A DNA stretch of 64,000 nucleotides from Paracoccus bogoriensis (GTDB lineage: Bacteria; Pseudomonadota; Alphaproteobacteria; Rhodobacterales; Rhodobacteraceae): the NCBI RefSeq assembly GCF_019431455.1, contig NZ_JAHYSR010000006.1, positions 56,075 to 120,074 on the forward strand. Reading direction: 5' to 3'. Under the pieces are notes generated by a model that ran no database searches, was not told where the DNA came from, and was given only the letters and a program-made list of their open reading frames with translations. Each line of letters begins with the position of its first letter. Position 1 is the stretch's first letter. A program made the position numbers and the translations under genes. Positions 1 through 11,029 of this stretch are shown piece by piece.

Positions 1-129
1 CTTTTGTGCGCCGATGCACAGCGCGCCGGGCTTTCTGGGCTTGCCTGTGGGGTCGAAGGCCGGGCTGATGGCCAGAACCGTCAGAAGCCGCGCCGTCGTG
101 GCGTCAGTCGCGTCGTCCCCAGAGGTCAT
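1..129 (-). CDS. Partial protein, possible sulfotransferase N-terminus
   Basis: An open frame of 43 codons starts at ATG 129 and runs off the left edge. It overlaps the end of rimO by 26 nt in another frame. The last visible residues read GALCIGAQK. In sulfotransferase-family proteins the PAPS-binding loop near the N-terminus typically reads (I/V)GAQKAGTT, so the frame stops just where that motif would continue. Composition and codon use look coding. The family call is an inference from seven or eight residues; the rest of the gene lies outside the window. Confidence 0.35.
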   Translation of the reverse strand, partial: MTSGDDATDATTARLLTVLAISPAFDPTGKPRKPGALCIGAQK

Positions 130-1471
130 ATTCGCCCGCCTCATCCACAATCACGGACACCATATCGCCCGGCTTCAGGCCGTCAAATCCTTCGTCGATG
201 AAGAGGTTGCCGTCGATTTCGGGCGCGTCGGCCTTGGTGCGGCAGGTGGCGCCGTCCTGATCGACCTCGTCCACGATGACCTGCAGTCGCTGGCCGACCT
301 TGGCTGCCAGTTTCGCCGCGCTGATCGCCTGGGCCTTTTCCATGAAGCGGTCGTAGCGGTCCTGCTTGACCTCGGCGGGGACATGGTCGGGCAGGTCATT
401 GGCGCGCGCGCCCTTGACGTTCTCGTACTGAAACGCGCCGACGCGATCCAGCTGCGCCTCGTCAAGCCAGTCCAGCAGGGCCTGGAACTCGGCCTCGGTT
501 TCTCCGGGATAGCCGACGATAAAGGTCGAACGCAGCGTGATCTCGGGGCAGATCGCGCGCCAGGCAGCGATTTCGTCCAGCGTCCTTGCGGCGGCCGCAG
601 GCCGGGCCATGCGCTTCAGCACGTCCGGGTGGGCGTGCTGGAAGGGAATGTCCAGATAGGGCAGGATCAACCCCTCGGCCATCAGCGGGATCAGGTCGCG
701 CACATGCGGATAGGGATAGACATAATGCAGCCGAACCCAGGCCCCGAGCGACCCCAGATCCCGCGCCAGATCGGTGATATGGGCGCGGTGCCCCCGGTCG
801 GTCGCATGTTTCAGGTCCAGCCCATAGGCGCTTGTGTCCTGAGAGATTACCAGAAGCTCGCGCACCCCGGCCTCGACCAGCCTTTCGGCCTCGCGCAGGA
901 TCGCATGGGCGGGGCGGCTGACCAGACGGCCACGCATGTCCGGGATGATGCAGAACTTGCACTTGTGATTGCAGCCCTCGGAGATCTTCAGATAGCTGTA
1001 ATGGCGCGGCGTCAGGCGGACGCCCGAGGCCGGCAGAAGGTCGATGAACGGATCGGGCCGGGGCGGGACTGCGGCATGGACCGCGTCCAGAACCTGTTCG
1101 TATTGATGCGGGCCCGTGACCGCCAGCACCTTGGGATGTGCGCCGGTGATATAATCAGGCTCTGCGCCCAGGCAGCCGGTCACGATGACACGGCCATTCT
1201 CGCGCAGCGCCTCGCCGATGGCGTCCAGGCTTTCGGCCTTGGCGCTGTCGAGGAAGCCGCAGGTGTTCACGATCACCGCATCCGCGCCCTGGTAGTCGCT
1301 GCTGATCGCATAACCTTCGGCCCGCAGGCGGGTCAGGATACGCTCGCTATCGACCAGAGCCTTGGGGCAGCCAAGGCTGACCATGCCGATGGTCGGCTGA
1401 CCGGCGCGGCGGTCATCCGGGATGCGGGCGTGGGCCAGGTCGGGGCGAAGATCGGGCGGGTTCTGCTGCAT
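104..1471 (-). CDS. rimO: Ribosomal protein S12 methylthiotransferase RimO
   Basis: RimO is a radical-SAM enzyme that adds a methylthio group to the conserved aspartate of ribosomal protein S12. Counting from ATG 1471, the protein has 455 residues, normal for the family. The N-terminal UPF0004 domain carries the three cluster cysteines at 35 ([12 protein letters not shown]), 71 (NTCGFLDSA) and 100 (GCLGAEPD). The radical-SAM motif C-x3-C-x2-C is at 167, 171 and 174 ([10 protein letters not shown]). A TRAM RNA-binding domain closes the protein. The frame stays open to an upstream ATG at 1519, but the 1471 start gives the usual N-terminus. MiaB is the close paralogue; the [12 protein letters not shown] motif favours RimO. 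Confidence 0.95.
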   Translation of the reverse strand: MQQNPPDLRPDLAHARIPDDRRAGQPTIGMVSLGCPKALVDSERILTRLRAEGYAISSDYQGADAVIVNTCGFLDSAKAESLDAIGEALRENGRVIVTGCLGAEPDYITGAHPKVLAVTGPHQYEQVLDAVHAAVPPRPDPFIDLLPASGVRLTPRHYSYLKISEGCNHKCKFCIIPDMRGRLVSRPAHAILREAERLVEAGVRELLVISQDTSAYGLDLKHATDRGHRAHITDLARDLGSLGAWVRLHYVYPYPHVRDLIPLMAEGLILPYLDIPFQHAHPDVLKRMARPAAAARTLDEIAAWRAICPEITLRSTFIVGYPGETEAEFQALLDWLDEAQLDRVGAFQYENVKGARANDLPDHVPAEVKQDRYDRFMEKAQAISAAKLAAKVGQRLQVIVDEVDQDGATCRTKADAPEIDGNLFIDEGFDGLKPGDMVSVIVDEAGEYDLWGRRD

Positions 1472-1525
1472 CCGCCGCAGATAAGCGATTCGCCCGCGCG
1501 GGAAAAGCCATATCGACACGCCGCG

Positions 1526-1597
1526 CTAGCGGCGGCGGCCCCGGCCTGCACGTTTGAACAACTTGTAGAACGCGAAAAGTTTCAGCAGGCGGGACAT
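1526..1597 (-). CDS. Putative 23-residue basic small protein upstream of rimO
   Basis: ATG 1597 is preceded by a good ribosome-binding site (GGGAGAT, about 5 nt upstream) and opens 23 codons ending in TAG at 1526. The peptide begins MSRLLKLFAFYKLFKR and ends in an arginine-rich tail, giving an amphipathic or hydrophobic first half and a strongly basic end. It lies just upstream of rimO on the same strand, so it could be a leader peptide or a small membrane-binding protein co-transcribed with rimO. No function is known to me. Confidence 0.45.
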   Translation of the reverse strand: MSRLLKLFAFYKLFKRAGRGRRR

Positions 1598-1703
1598 GAC
1601 ATATCTCCCGATTATGGTGAGACAACACCGATGATCGCGAAAGGATCCCGTTGTCGCCGGAACGTGATTTCACCCTCGGTGCGTCCGTGACCATGATCGC
1701 GCC

Positions 1704-2186
1704 ATGAAACGCATCATCGCTGCCATTTTGTCGCTTGGCATTCTGACCGGTCCTGCCCTGGCCCAGCCTTCGGGTATCATGCGCAACGGACCCTATATCG
1801 ACGTGTGGAATCACCGGGGCGGCAATGTCGTCCAGATGCTGCAAACACGTGAAGAGCTGGGTCGTAGCGGTCGCGAAGTCCGCATTCGCGGCTATTGCCG
1901 GTCGGCCTGCACCATGCTGATCACGCTGCCCAATGCCTGCCTTGGACCTCATGCGACGGTGGGCTTTCACGCGCCCCGCTTGCCCGGAACCCGTATCATT
2001 CCGCCCTATGTGGACCAGATCATGGGCAACACCTATCGCAACGGCATCCGCGACCGCTGGTTCGGAGGCTGGAACCGGTCGATCGACATGCAGGTCATCT
2101 CGGCCCGCGATTATGTGCGGTTGGACCCTCAGACACGGCTTTGCGACAGCCTGGCCACACATGAACAGCGCAGGCGGCGGAACTAG
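1704..2186 (+). CDS. Secreted ClpP-fold-like (COG3904-type) protein
   Basis: The protein has 160 residues. A clear Sec signal peptide is visible, with cleavage expected after ALA at residue 20. The mature part contains the motif [12 protein letters not shown] around residues 63-74, with Ser67 between two cysteines, followed by an alanine/glycine/histidine-rich stretch (ATVGFHAPR). This pattern resembles the periplasmic COG3904 family, which is distantly related to ClpP/crotonase-fold proteases and uses a serine in a C-x-S-x-C context. It converges on the ABC permease gene, with stop codons overlapping by 4 nt. Fold assignment is by motif only; activity is not shown. Confidence 0.6.
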   Translation: MKRIIAAILSLGILTGPALAQPSGIMRNGPYIDVWNHRGGNVVQMLQTREELGRSGREVRIRGYCRSACTMLITLPNACLGPHATVGFHAPRLPGTRIIPPYVDQIMGNTYRNGIRDRWFGGWNRSIDMQVISARDYVRLDPQTRLCDSLATHEQRRRRN

Positions 2187-2949
2187 TCGCGCAGCCGCCA
2201 GCCGGTCGCGAAGATCCAGCGGATGATCGCAAGGCAGATCAGCACCATCAGCCCGACCGCCGCCAGCGACACGCCCACCGGCACATCGGCCAGCCCGAAG
2301 AACGACCAGCGCACCCCGGAAATCAGGTAGAGCACCGGGTTCAGCTTGGCCACGCTCTCCCAGAAGGGGGGCAACATGCTGGCCGAGTAGAAGGCCCCGC
2401 CCAGAAAGACCAGCGGCATGATGACCATCATCGGCACGATCTGAAGCTGCTCGAAGGACTTGGCCCAGAGCCCGATGATGAAGCCCAGAAGGCTGAAGCC
2501 AAGCGCGGACAGCGTCAGGAAGGCCAGCATCCAGAACGGGTGCAGGATGTGGACGCCGACAAAGGCAAAACTGGTCACCAGGATCACCAGCGCAATCAGC
2601 AGCGCCTTGGCGGCGGCGGCGCCGACAAAGCCCATCGTGACCTCGACCCAGCCCACTGGCGAGACGAGGTATTCGTAGATCGTCCCGCTGAACTTCGGGA
2701 AATAGATGCCGAAGCTGGCATTGCTGACCGATTGCTGCAGGACGGTCAGCATCATCAGGCCCGGCACGATGAAGGCGCCGTATTCGACCCCCTCGACCGA
2801 CTGGATGCGCCCGCCGATGGCCGCGCCGAAGACGACGAAATACAGCACCGTGGACAGGACCGGCGAGGCCAGCGACTGCCAGATCGTGCGGAAGAAGCGC
2901 ATCATCTCGTGGTGGAAGATCGCGCCCACCCCGCGCCAGTTGATGCCGC

Positions 2950-2953
<4 letters not shown>
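2183..2953 (-). CDS. ABC-2 type transporter permease
   Basis: This 256-residue inner-membrane protein has about six hydrophobic segments and the ABC-2 permease look: a cytoplasmic N-terminus ([15 protein letters not shown]), a long first pair of helices, then [11 protein letters not shown] and the conserved [20 protein letters not shown] segment near the fifth helix. Length matches the NodJ/YadH group of exporters. The start ATG overlaps the end of the ATPase gene by 4 nt (ATGA), so the two subunits are translationally coupled. The exported substrate cannot be read from the sequence; related systems export lipo-oligosaccharides, drugs or polysaccharides. Confidence 0.85.
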
Positions 2954-3879
<926 letters not shown>

Positions 3880-3943
3880 GCCGCGCCCTTTCTGAAACCC
3901 GAGGGCACATCTATGTCGTCCGATCCGGCTTTACCAGTCGCGC

Positions 3944-5212
3944 CTAGCCGCGTGCCGCGATCAGCGAGGCTTCCAGCACATCCAGCGCCTCTTCAAAGAC
4001 CGGATCGGGAATGGTCAGCGGCGCCAGAAAGCGGATCACATTGCCATGGACGCCGCAGGTCAGCAGGATCAGGCCGCGGGCCAAGGCCTCTTCGCGGACG
4101 CGGGCGGCGAAATCGGGGGCGGGGCTGTCGGTGCCGGGCAGGTTGAATTCGACCGCATTCATGAAGCCGGGGCCGCGGATGTCGACGATGTCGGGCACGG
4201 CGTCGCGGATGCCCGCCAGACGCTGCTTCAGCCGGTTGCCAAGGCGCGTGGCGCGCTCGCACAGGCCCTCATCCTCGATCACGTCCAGCACGGCATGGGC
4301 CGCTGCCACCGCAAGCGGGTTGCCGGCGTAGGTGCCGCCCAGCCCGCCCGGATGGGGCGCGTCCATCACCTCGGCCCGGCCGGTCACGGCGCTGATCGGC
4401 AGGCCGCCGCCCAGACCCTTGGCCATCGTGACCAGGTCTGCCTCGACATCGTGATGCTGCATTGCAAACAGTTTGCCGGTGCGGGCAAAGCCCGTCTGCA
4501 CCTCGTCCGCGATCAGCAACATGCCATGCGCGTCGCAAAGGCTGCGCAGTTCCGCCATGAAGCTGGCGGGCGCCTCGTAGAAGCCGCCCTCGCCCTGCAC
4601 CGGCTCGACGATGATCGCGGCAACGCGTGCGGGTTCCAGATCGGCCTTGAACAGCTGGTGCAGCGCCTTCATCGAATCCTCGGCCGAAACGCCGTGGAGC
4701 GGGTTGGGAAAGGGCAGGTGCCAGATATCCGGCATCATCGGCCCGAAGCCCGCCTTGTAGGGCTGGACCTTGCCGGTCAGCGCCATCCCCATGAAGGTGC
4801 GCCCGTGAAAGCCGCCCGCGAAGCTGATGACACCGGGGCGGCGGGTGTGGTAGCGGGCGATCTTGATCGCGTTCTCGACCGCCTCGGCGCCGGTCGTGGC
4901 AAAGACCGTCTTTTTCGGGAAATCCCCCGGCACCAGCGCGTTCAGCCGTTCCGCCAGCGAGACGTAATTCTCGTAAGGGACGACCTGATGACAGGTATGG
5001 GTGAAGCGGTCCAGCTGGGCGCGCACGGCCTCGACGATGCGGGGATGGCGGTGGCCGGTATTCACGACGGCGATGCCTGCGGCAAAGTCGATATAACGCT
5101 TGCCATTCTTGTCCCAGATCTCGGCATTTTCGGCGCGCTCGGCATAGATCTGGGTGGTCATGGCCACGCCGCGCGAGATGGCGGCATTCTTGCGATCGGT
5201 CAAGCTGGACAT
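3944..5212 (-). CDS. gabT: 4-aminobutyrate--2-oxoglutarate transaminase
   Basis: GabT converts 4-aminobutyrate and 2-oxoglutarate to succinate semialdehyde and glutamate in the cytoplasm. From ATG 5212 the protein is 422 residues, standard for the class-III PLP aminotransferases. Visible hallmarks are the GAEAVENAIKIAR segment, the PLP-binding Asp236 in IADEVQTGF and the Schiff-base Lys265 in TMAKGLGGGLP. The frame extends 56 codons further upstream through low-complexity sequence without family similarity, so 5212 is the better start. No gabD lies next to it. Upstream are three tandem 12-bp repeats that may be an operator. Confidence 0.9.
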   Translation of the reverse strand: MSSLTDRKNAAISRGVAMTTQIYAERAENAEIWDKNGKRYIDFAAGIAVVNTGHRHPRIVEAVRAQLDRFTHTCHQVVPYENYVSLAERLNALVPGDFPKKTVFATTGAEAVENAIKIARYHTRRPGVISFAGGFHGRTFMGMALTGKVQPYKAGFGPMMPDIWHLPFPNPLHGVSAEDSMKALHQLFKADLEPARVAAIIVEPVQGEGGFYEAPASFMAELRSLCDAHGMLLIADEVQTGFARTGKLFAMQHHDVEADLVTMAKGLGGGLPISAVTGRAEVMDAPHPGGLGGTYAGNPLAVAAAHAVLDVIEDEGLCERATRLGNRLKQRLAGIRDAVPDIVDIRGPGFMNAVEFNLPGTDSPAPDFAARVREEALARGLILLTCGVHGNVIRFLAPLTIPDPVFEEALDVLEASLIAARG

Positions 5213-5258
5213 GTCATGCTCCGTGGTTTCGACCGAATGTCCAGCGGGCGCGGCTGTT

Positions 5259-5294
5259 TTGCAACTGTTCTTGCAGCTTGTCTTGCAGCTTGCA
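5259..5294. repeat. Three tandem 12-bp repeats upstream of gabT
   Basis: Units at 5259-5270, 5271-5282 and 5283-5294 read TTGCAACTGTTC, TTGCAGCTTGTC and TTGCAGCTTGCA on the plus strand. They lie 47-82 bp upstream of the gabT start. A 12-bp period puts the copies on nearly the same helix face, as expected for a protein that binds direct repeats. MocR/GabR-family regulators of aminotransferase genes often bind direct repeats; that link is inferred and no regulator gene is adjacent. Confidence 0.6.
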
Positions 5295-5629
5295 GGACGC
5301 GCGAAGCCGGCGCAGCCTGCCGCTGCGGTCCTTTCAAGGTTTGTCATGTTCCGCCTGTCCGTGCCGCAGCCGGTCGTCATCGCCGTCCTCCCCGCCGGGC
5401 CGCCGACCCCGAGACCCTTGTGCTGATGGTGGCGACAGCTTTGCCGTCACCGCCATTGACGGCCGGCCCGCCCCAAGGGCGTCAGGCTGGATGTGGACAA
5501 GCCTCGCGATCTGGCCGGTCAGGCGTCGTGCAGCCGCCGGTGCGCCGACTTCGATTGGCCGTCTTGGCGCTGCTGATCGGCCCGCGGGGCCATGCGCATG
5601 GCCTGCCCCGAGGATGACCGTATGGGTGG

Positions 5630-5935
5630 AGAACCGCTGACTGTCAGCACTTCACGGGCGAGACGTTCTTCCAGCACCGCCCGCCCATCGACCCGTCCTG
5701 GATGGGCCGCTGGCGCGGGCGAACCGGCGAGGGTGAGGCAGCCCGCGCCACCGGCTCGAGCGGGCTGCCGAACGGGGAATGGATGCTGACGAAGACCATC
5801 GAGGCCGGGCTCGCCTCCGGCGCTGTCCAGAACAAGAGCCCCGAGCGGGTCGCCGTCGATGCGACGGTGATGGAAAAGAATATCGCTCACTCCACCGTTG
5901 CGCGGCTCTACAAGCGCGCCCGGGTCTCCTCCCCG
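5630..5935 (+). pseudogene. IS5-family transposase fragment
   Basis: Broken transposase. The frame from 5642 reads HFTGETFFQHRPPIDPS, then a linker, then LTKTIEAGLASGAV and ERVAVDATVMEKNIAHSTVA, matching the N-terminal to middle part of IS5-like transposases. Upstream of 5642 the family-like WVENR lies in another frame and runs into a stop, so at least one frameshift is present. Both ends are missing and no inverted repeats can be paired. The fragment gives way near 5935 to IS66-like sequence. Confidence 0.75.
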
Positions 5936-6044
5936 GCCGCTTCATCGGCGAACCGGCTCGTCCGCCCGCGGCTGACCTGCGCCTGGCTCGCGAATGCTGC
6001 GTCCATCCGCCAGGCCCTGACCCGCATGGAGGGCCTGCGCCCCT

Positions 6045-6305
6045 TACCTCGATCACGGCATCCTGGAGCTGGATAACAACGCGGCTGAACGCGGCATACC
6101 CGCCATCGCGCAGGGGCGGAAAAACTCCTTCTTCGTCGGCTCCGAGGCAGGCGCCAAGGCCGCCGCCTTCGTCTGCACCCTGATCGAAACGGCCAAGCGC
6201 AACGCCGTCGATCCCCACCCCTGGCTCGCCGACATCCTCGCCCGCATCCCGGACTGCAAGATCCACAGGATCAACGGCCTGCTGCCATGGCCATGGAACG
6301 GATAG
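6045..6305 (+). pseudogene. IS66-family transposase C-terminal fragment
   Basis: The frame from 6045 to TAG 6303-6305 reads as the C-terminus of an IS66 transposase: ELDNNAAERGIPAIAQGRKN, then FFVGSEAGAKAA, then LIETAKRNAVDPHPWLADIL and the terminal LLPWPWNG. The conserved NNxAER acidic motif of the catalytic end is visible, but the first 400 or so residues are missing and there is no start. It is a dead remnant joined to two other IS fragments. Confidence 0.8.
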
Positions 6306-6309
6306 CGGT

Positions 6310-6875
6310 CTGACCGGATAATGACTATGGTCCAGCAGTTCGGGCAGCATGGGTGCATCGCCCGCGTCGCTGGTGGGAAGTTGGCAGCGCGGATTTCCAG
6401 TGTTTCGTCGTCGATCCCGATGTGAACCTTGCGCCAGACACGCCGCTTCGAGCCGCCGTTCTTGCGCGCTCCATTCCCCGTCACCCTCAACCTCGATCCC
6501 GGCGCTGTCGATCAGCAGGTGCAGGAGGCCCTCCGGGCGGCGGGATTGGATGTTGACCCTCGCGGTCTTCCGGCGCCACGGTAGCGTGCTGCAGTCCGGC
6601 ACATCGCAGTCCGGGCCGGCCCGCTGCAACGGGCTCTGCACGAAGCCGGTCGTCTGGCGCAGCGCCATGCCGAACAACCTCTTCATCGTCAGGCAGGTCC
6701 GAATGGCGGCGTCGCTGTCGTCGGGCTGCCGCCCGCGCCTGCCGGTCGGCGCGGCCTCCCATGTCATGGCGGGATCGAACCGGATCGTCAGCAAGTCCCG
6801 GCGCTTCAGCGCCTTGTTGCGGGCCGGCCAGGTCCGGGTCTTGCAGACGGGGGCGTGGGTCTGCTCATGCAGCCT
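6310..6875 (-). pseudogene. IS5-family transposase fragment with two frameshifts
   Basis: On the minus strand the sequence reads THAPVCKTRTWPARNKALKR, then RFDPAMTWEAAP, LFGMALRQTTGFVQSP and LLHLLIDSAGIEVEGDGEW, as in the common IS5-group DDE transposases of Rhodobacterales. The DSxG context contains the first catalytic Asp. After GEW the frame shifts (KRRVWRKVHIGIDDETLEIRA continues in a second frame), then shifts back to DAGDAPMLPELL. The C-terminal half with the other acidic residues is missing, replaced by the IS66 piece. It cannot make an active transposase. Confidence 0.78.
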
Positions 6876-6971
6876 GGCTTTGGCGCTGGATTCACGAGAT
6901 GAATCCTCACAGCCAATTCATGCAGCAGAGCCACACAAGACCGCAATCCGGGCCAGAGGTCCAGCAAGCAT

Positions 6972-7601
6972 TCAGGGATTCCAGCGCAGGAAGTTCGCGA
7001 TCAGGCGCAGGCCGACAGCTTGGGATTTTTCGGGGTGGAACTGGGTGCCGACGATATTGTCACGCCCCACGACCGCCGTGACCGGGCCGCCATAATCGAC
7101 ATGAGCCAGCAGATGCGCGGGGTTCGCCACCTGGAATTGCCAGGAATGGACGAAATAGGCGTGATCGCCGGTGGCGATACCGTCCAGCACCGGATGGGGG
7201 CGGTCGATGACCAGATCGTTCCAGCCCATATGCGGCACCTTGAGGCCGGGGGCGGCGATGGCGCGGATCTCGCCGCCGATCCAGTCGAGGCCGGGCGTCT
7301 GTCGGTATTCGTGCCCCGTTGTGGCCAGCATCTGCATCCCGACACAGATGCCCATGAAGGGCACGCCGCGCGTCAGCACCGCGTCGCGGATCGCCTCGGC
7401 CATGCCGTCCACCTCGCCCAGGGCGGCGCGGCAAGCGGGGAAGGCTCCGTCGCCGGGCAACACGATCCGGTCGGCGCGGGCGGCCACCTCGGGGTCCGAA
7501 GTCACCACGATCTCGGCGCCCGCATCGCGACCCATCAGCTGGAAGGCCTTTTCCGCCGAATGCAGGTTGCCGCTGTCGTAATCGACCAGCGCGACCCGCA
7601 T
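6972..7601 (-). CDS. hisH: Imidazole glycerol phosphate synthase glutaminase subunit HisH
   Basis: HisH is the class-I glutamine amidotransferase that feeds ammonia to HisF in histidine biosynthesis. The protein has 209 residues, the usual size. The nucleophile is Cys86 in GICVGMQ, and His189 and Glu191 in QFHPEK complete the triad. ATG 7601 shares one base with the hisB stop (TGATG); a GTG at 7604 is an alternative start. hisA and hisF, which commonly follow, are absent: IS debris begins about 100 bp after the stop codon. Confidence 0.95.
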   Translation of the reverse strand: MRVALVDYDSGNLHSAEKAFQLMGRDAGAEIVVTSDPEVAARADRIVLPGDGAFPACRAALGEVDGMAEAIRDAVLTRGVPFMGICVGMQMLATTGHEYRQTPGLDWIGGEIRAIAAPGLKVPHMGWNDLVIDRPHPVLDGIATGDHAYFVHSWQFQVANPAHLLAHVDYGGPVTAVVGRDNIVGTQFHPEKSQAVGLRLIANFLRWNP

Positions 7602-8188
7602 CACAGCGCCCCCTTGGTCGAGGGCAGCGCGCCTGCCATGCGCGGATCGGGCTCGACCGCCTCGCGCAGCGCACGGGCCACGGCCTTGAAGGCGGCCTCG
7701 GCGATGTGGTGGCTGTTCACCCCGTGCAGGCGGTCCACATGCAGCGTGATGCCGCCATGCGTGGCAAGCGCCTGGAAGAATTCGCGCACCAGCTCGGTGT
7801 CGAAGCTGCCGATCCTTTCCGACGGGAAATCCACGTTCCAGACCAGATAGGGCCGCGCCGACAGGTCCAGCGCCGCCCGCACCAGCGAATCGTCCATGGC
7901 CAGCAGGAAACTGCCATAGCGGCGGATGCCCTTCTTGTCGCCCAGCGCCGCGGTCAAGGCCTGGCCGATGGCGATGCCGGTATCCTCGACCGTGTGGTGG
8001 TCGTCGATATGCAGATCGCCTTTGGCGCGGATGGTCATGTCGATCAGCGAATGGCGCGACAGCTGGTCCAGCATGTGGTCGAAAAAGCCCACGCCCGTCC
8101 GGTTGTCGTAGATCCCGGTGCCGTCAAGGTTCAGCGCGACCTCGATCTGGGTCTCGGATGTGGTGCGGGTGATCGTGGCCTTGCGCAT
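7601..8188 (-). CDS. hisB: Imidazoleglycerol-phosphate dehydratase HisB
   Basis: This monofunctional HisB (195 residues, no phosphatase domain) dehydrates imidazoleglycerol phosphate to imidazole acetol phosphate. The manganese-binding histidine clusters are visible: [12 protein letters not shown] around 35-46, [10 protein letters not shown] at 62-71, and the duplicated second half with [13 protein letters not shown] near the C-terminus. It is the first gene of a hisBH pair, with a 1-nt overlap to hisH. The 197-bp region before the divergent BCCT transporter gene should hold both promoters and includes a twofold direct repeat GGAACCTGAG at 8268 and 8280. Confidence 0.95.
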   Translation of the reverse strand: MRKATITRTTSETQIEVALNLDGTGIYDNRTGVGFFDHMLDQLSRHSLIDMTIRAKGDLHIDDHHTVEDTGIAIGQALTAALGDKKGIRRYGSFLLAMDDSLVRAALDLSARPYLVWNVDFPSERIGSFDTELVREFFQALATHGGITLHVDRLHGVNSHHIAEAAFKAVARALREAVEPDPRMAGALPSTKGAL

Positions 8189-8385
8189 GGGATGTCCTTG
8201 TCTCGCCTGCGGGCCTTATAGGCCCAGCCCAACCCCGCGCCAAGACGGGGTGTTCGGCCCCACGGACGGAACCTGAGGCGGAACCTGAGCCGGGCAGGAT
8301 GCATTTTGTTCCCGCATCGACGATGACTTCCGCGTGACGCGGCGGCTTTCCGCCTGCGCTGCGCGCAACCGGTGAAAAGGACAGA

Positions 8386-10134
<1,749 letters not shown>

Positions 10135-10257
10135 AGGCGGGCAGGCCGGGCAGGGATGGACCTGCCTGGCCTGCCCGCGCTCGTCTGCCTGTGCTTGTCT
10201 TGGCCCGTCGCCTCGTGCGACAACCGGGGCATTGCAGATATGGGGACCGAAGCCGCC

Positions 10258-10668
10258 ATGACCGAAATCTCAGCCAGCGAACGCAGGCTTTCCGCCGCGC
10301 TCGACCGCATCGACCAGCTGCTTGAGGCCGGGGCGGCGCGGCCTCGCATGGGTGATGATCCAAGGGTGGGGCAGCTCGAGGCCGCACTGGCCGAGGCCGA
10401 GATTCGCCTGCGCGAGGCGCAGGACGGCGCGGCGCGGCTTTCAGCGGCCAATGACGGGCTGGCGGCGGCGAACCGGCTGCTGATCGAGGCAGCCGAGACC
10501 GGCGGCGTCACCCGCGACGAGGCCATCGACGCGCTGCGGGCCGAGATCGCCGCCCTGCGCGCCGCGCGCGAAGCCGAGATGGCCCAGATGGCCGAGATCA
10601 TGGCCGAACTGGGGCGCCTGCTGCCCGCCGATGGCGACGACATGTCCAACCCCGACAAGGAAAGCTGA
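10258..10668 (+). CDS. Coiled-coil protein preceding zapA
   Basis: The protein has 136 residues and is rich in Ala, Glu and Arg with heptad-like spacing through most of its length (e.g. LEAALAEAEIRLREAQ and LRAEIAALRAAREAEMAQ), so it should form a long alpha-helical coiled coil with no membrane segment. ATG 10258 is chosen because the longer open frame upstream has no family-like sequence. It ends 1 nt before zapA, so the two are co-translated. A short coiled-coil protein next to zapA suggests a cell-division or envelope role, but this is inferred from context only. Confidence 0.65.
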   Translation: MTEISASERRLSAALDRIDQLLEAGAARPRMGDDPRVGQLEAALAEAEIRLREAQDGAARLSAANDGLAAANRLLIEAAETGGVTRDEAIDALRAEIAALRAAREAEMAQMAEIMAELGRLLPADGDDMSNPDKES

Positions 10669-10669
10669 T

Positions 10670-11029
10670 ATGGCCGAGGTCGAATTCACCATCGGGCACA
10701 GGCAATACCGCGTCGGCTCGGTCGATGGCGAAGAGGCGCTTGTGGCCCGCGCCGCCCGGATTCTGGACGCCGAGGCGCAGCAGATCCTGGCGCAGGCTGG
10801 TCGCTTGCCCGAGCCGCGCCTGCTGCTTATGGCCGGGCTGATGCTGGCTGACCGCCACGCTGCGCTGGAGGAAAAGCTGGAACAGGCCGAGCGCCAGATC
10901 GCCCGGCTTCAGGCCAACCCGCCCCGCGTCGAAGTGCCGGTCGTCCCCGAGCATCTGCGCGAGGCGATGGCCGAACTGGCCGCACGCGCGGAATCGCTGG
11001 CCGAACGTCTGGCCGAACAGCAGGCCTAA
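10670..11029 (+). CDS. zapA: Cell division protein ZapA
   Basis: ZapA bundles FtsZ protofilaments at the division site. The 119-residue protein opens with the globular head seen in the family (VEFTIGHRQYRVGSVDGEE, where the usual I-x-G-x-x-Y-x-v pattern is visible), followed by the helix LLLMAGLMLADRHAALEEKL and a coiled-coil tail that mediates tetramerisation. ATG 10670 follows the preceding stop after one base. The gene ends overlapping the convergent esterase gene by 4 nt, leaving no room for the 6S RNA gene that often follows zapA. Confidence 0.85.
   Translation: MAEVEFTIGHRQYRVGSVDGEEALVARAARILDAEAQQILAQAGRLPEPRLLLMAGLMLADRHAALEEKLEQAERQIARLQANPPRVEVPVVPEHLREAMAELAARAESLAERLAEQQA

Noticed and set aside
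14..1690. Long plus-strand open frame of 558 codons antisense to rimO
   Set aside because: It is a high-GC shadow of rimO, with no domain or plausible start signal; the minus-strand gene has all RimO motifs.
5259..5294. Short tandem repeats considered as a CRISPR array
   Set aside because: Units are 12 bp with no spacers and there are no cas genes; an operator-like direct repeat fits better. No CRISPR array was seen in the window.
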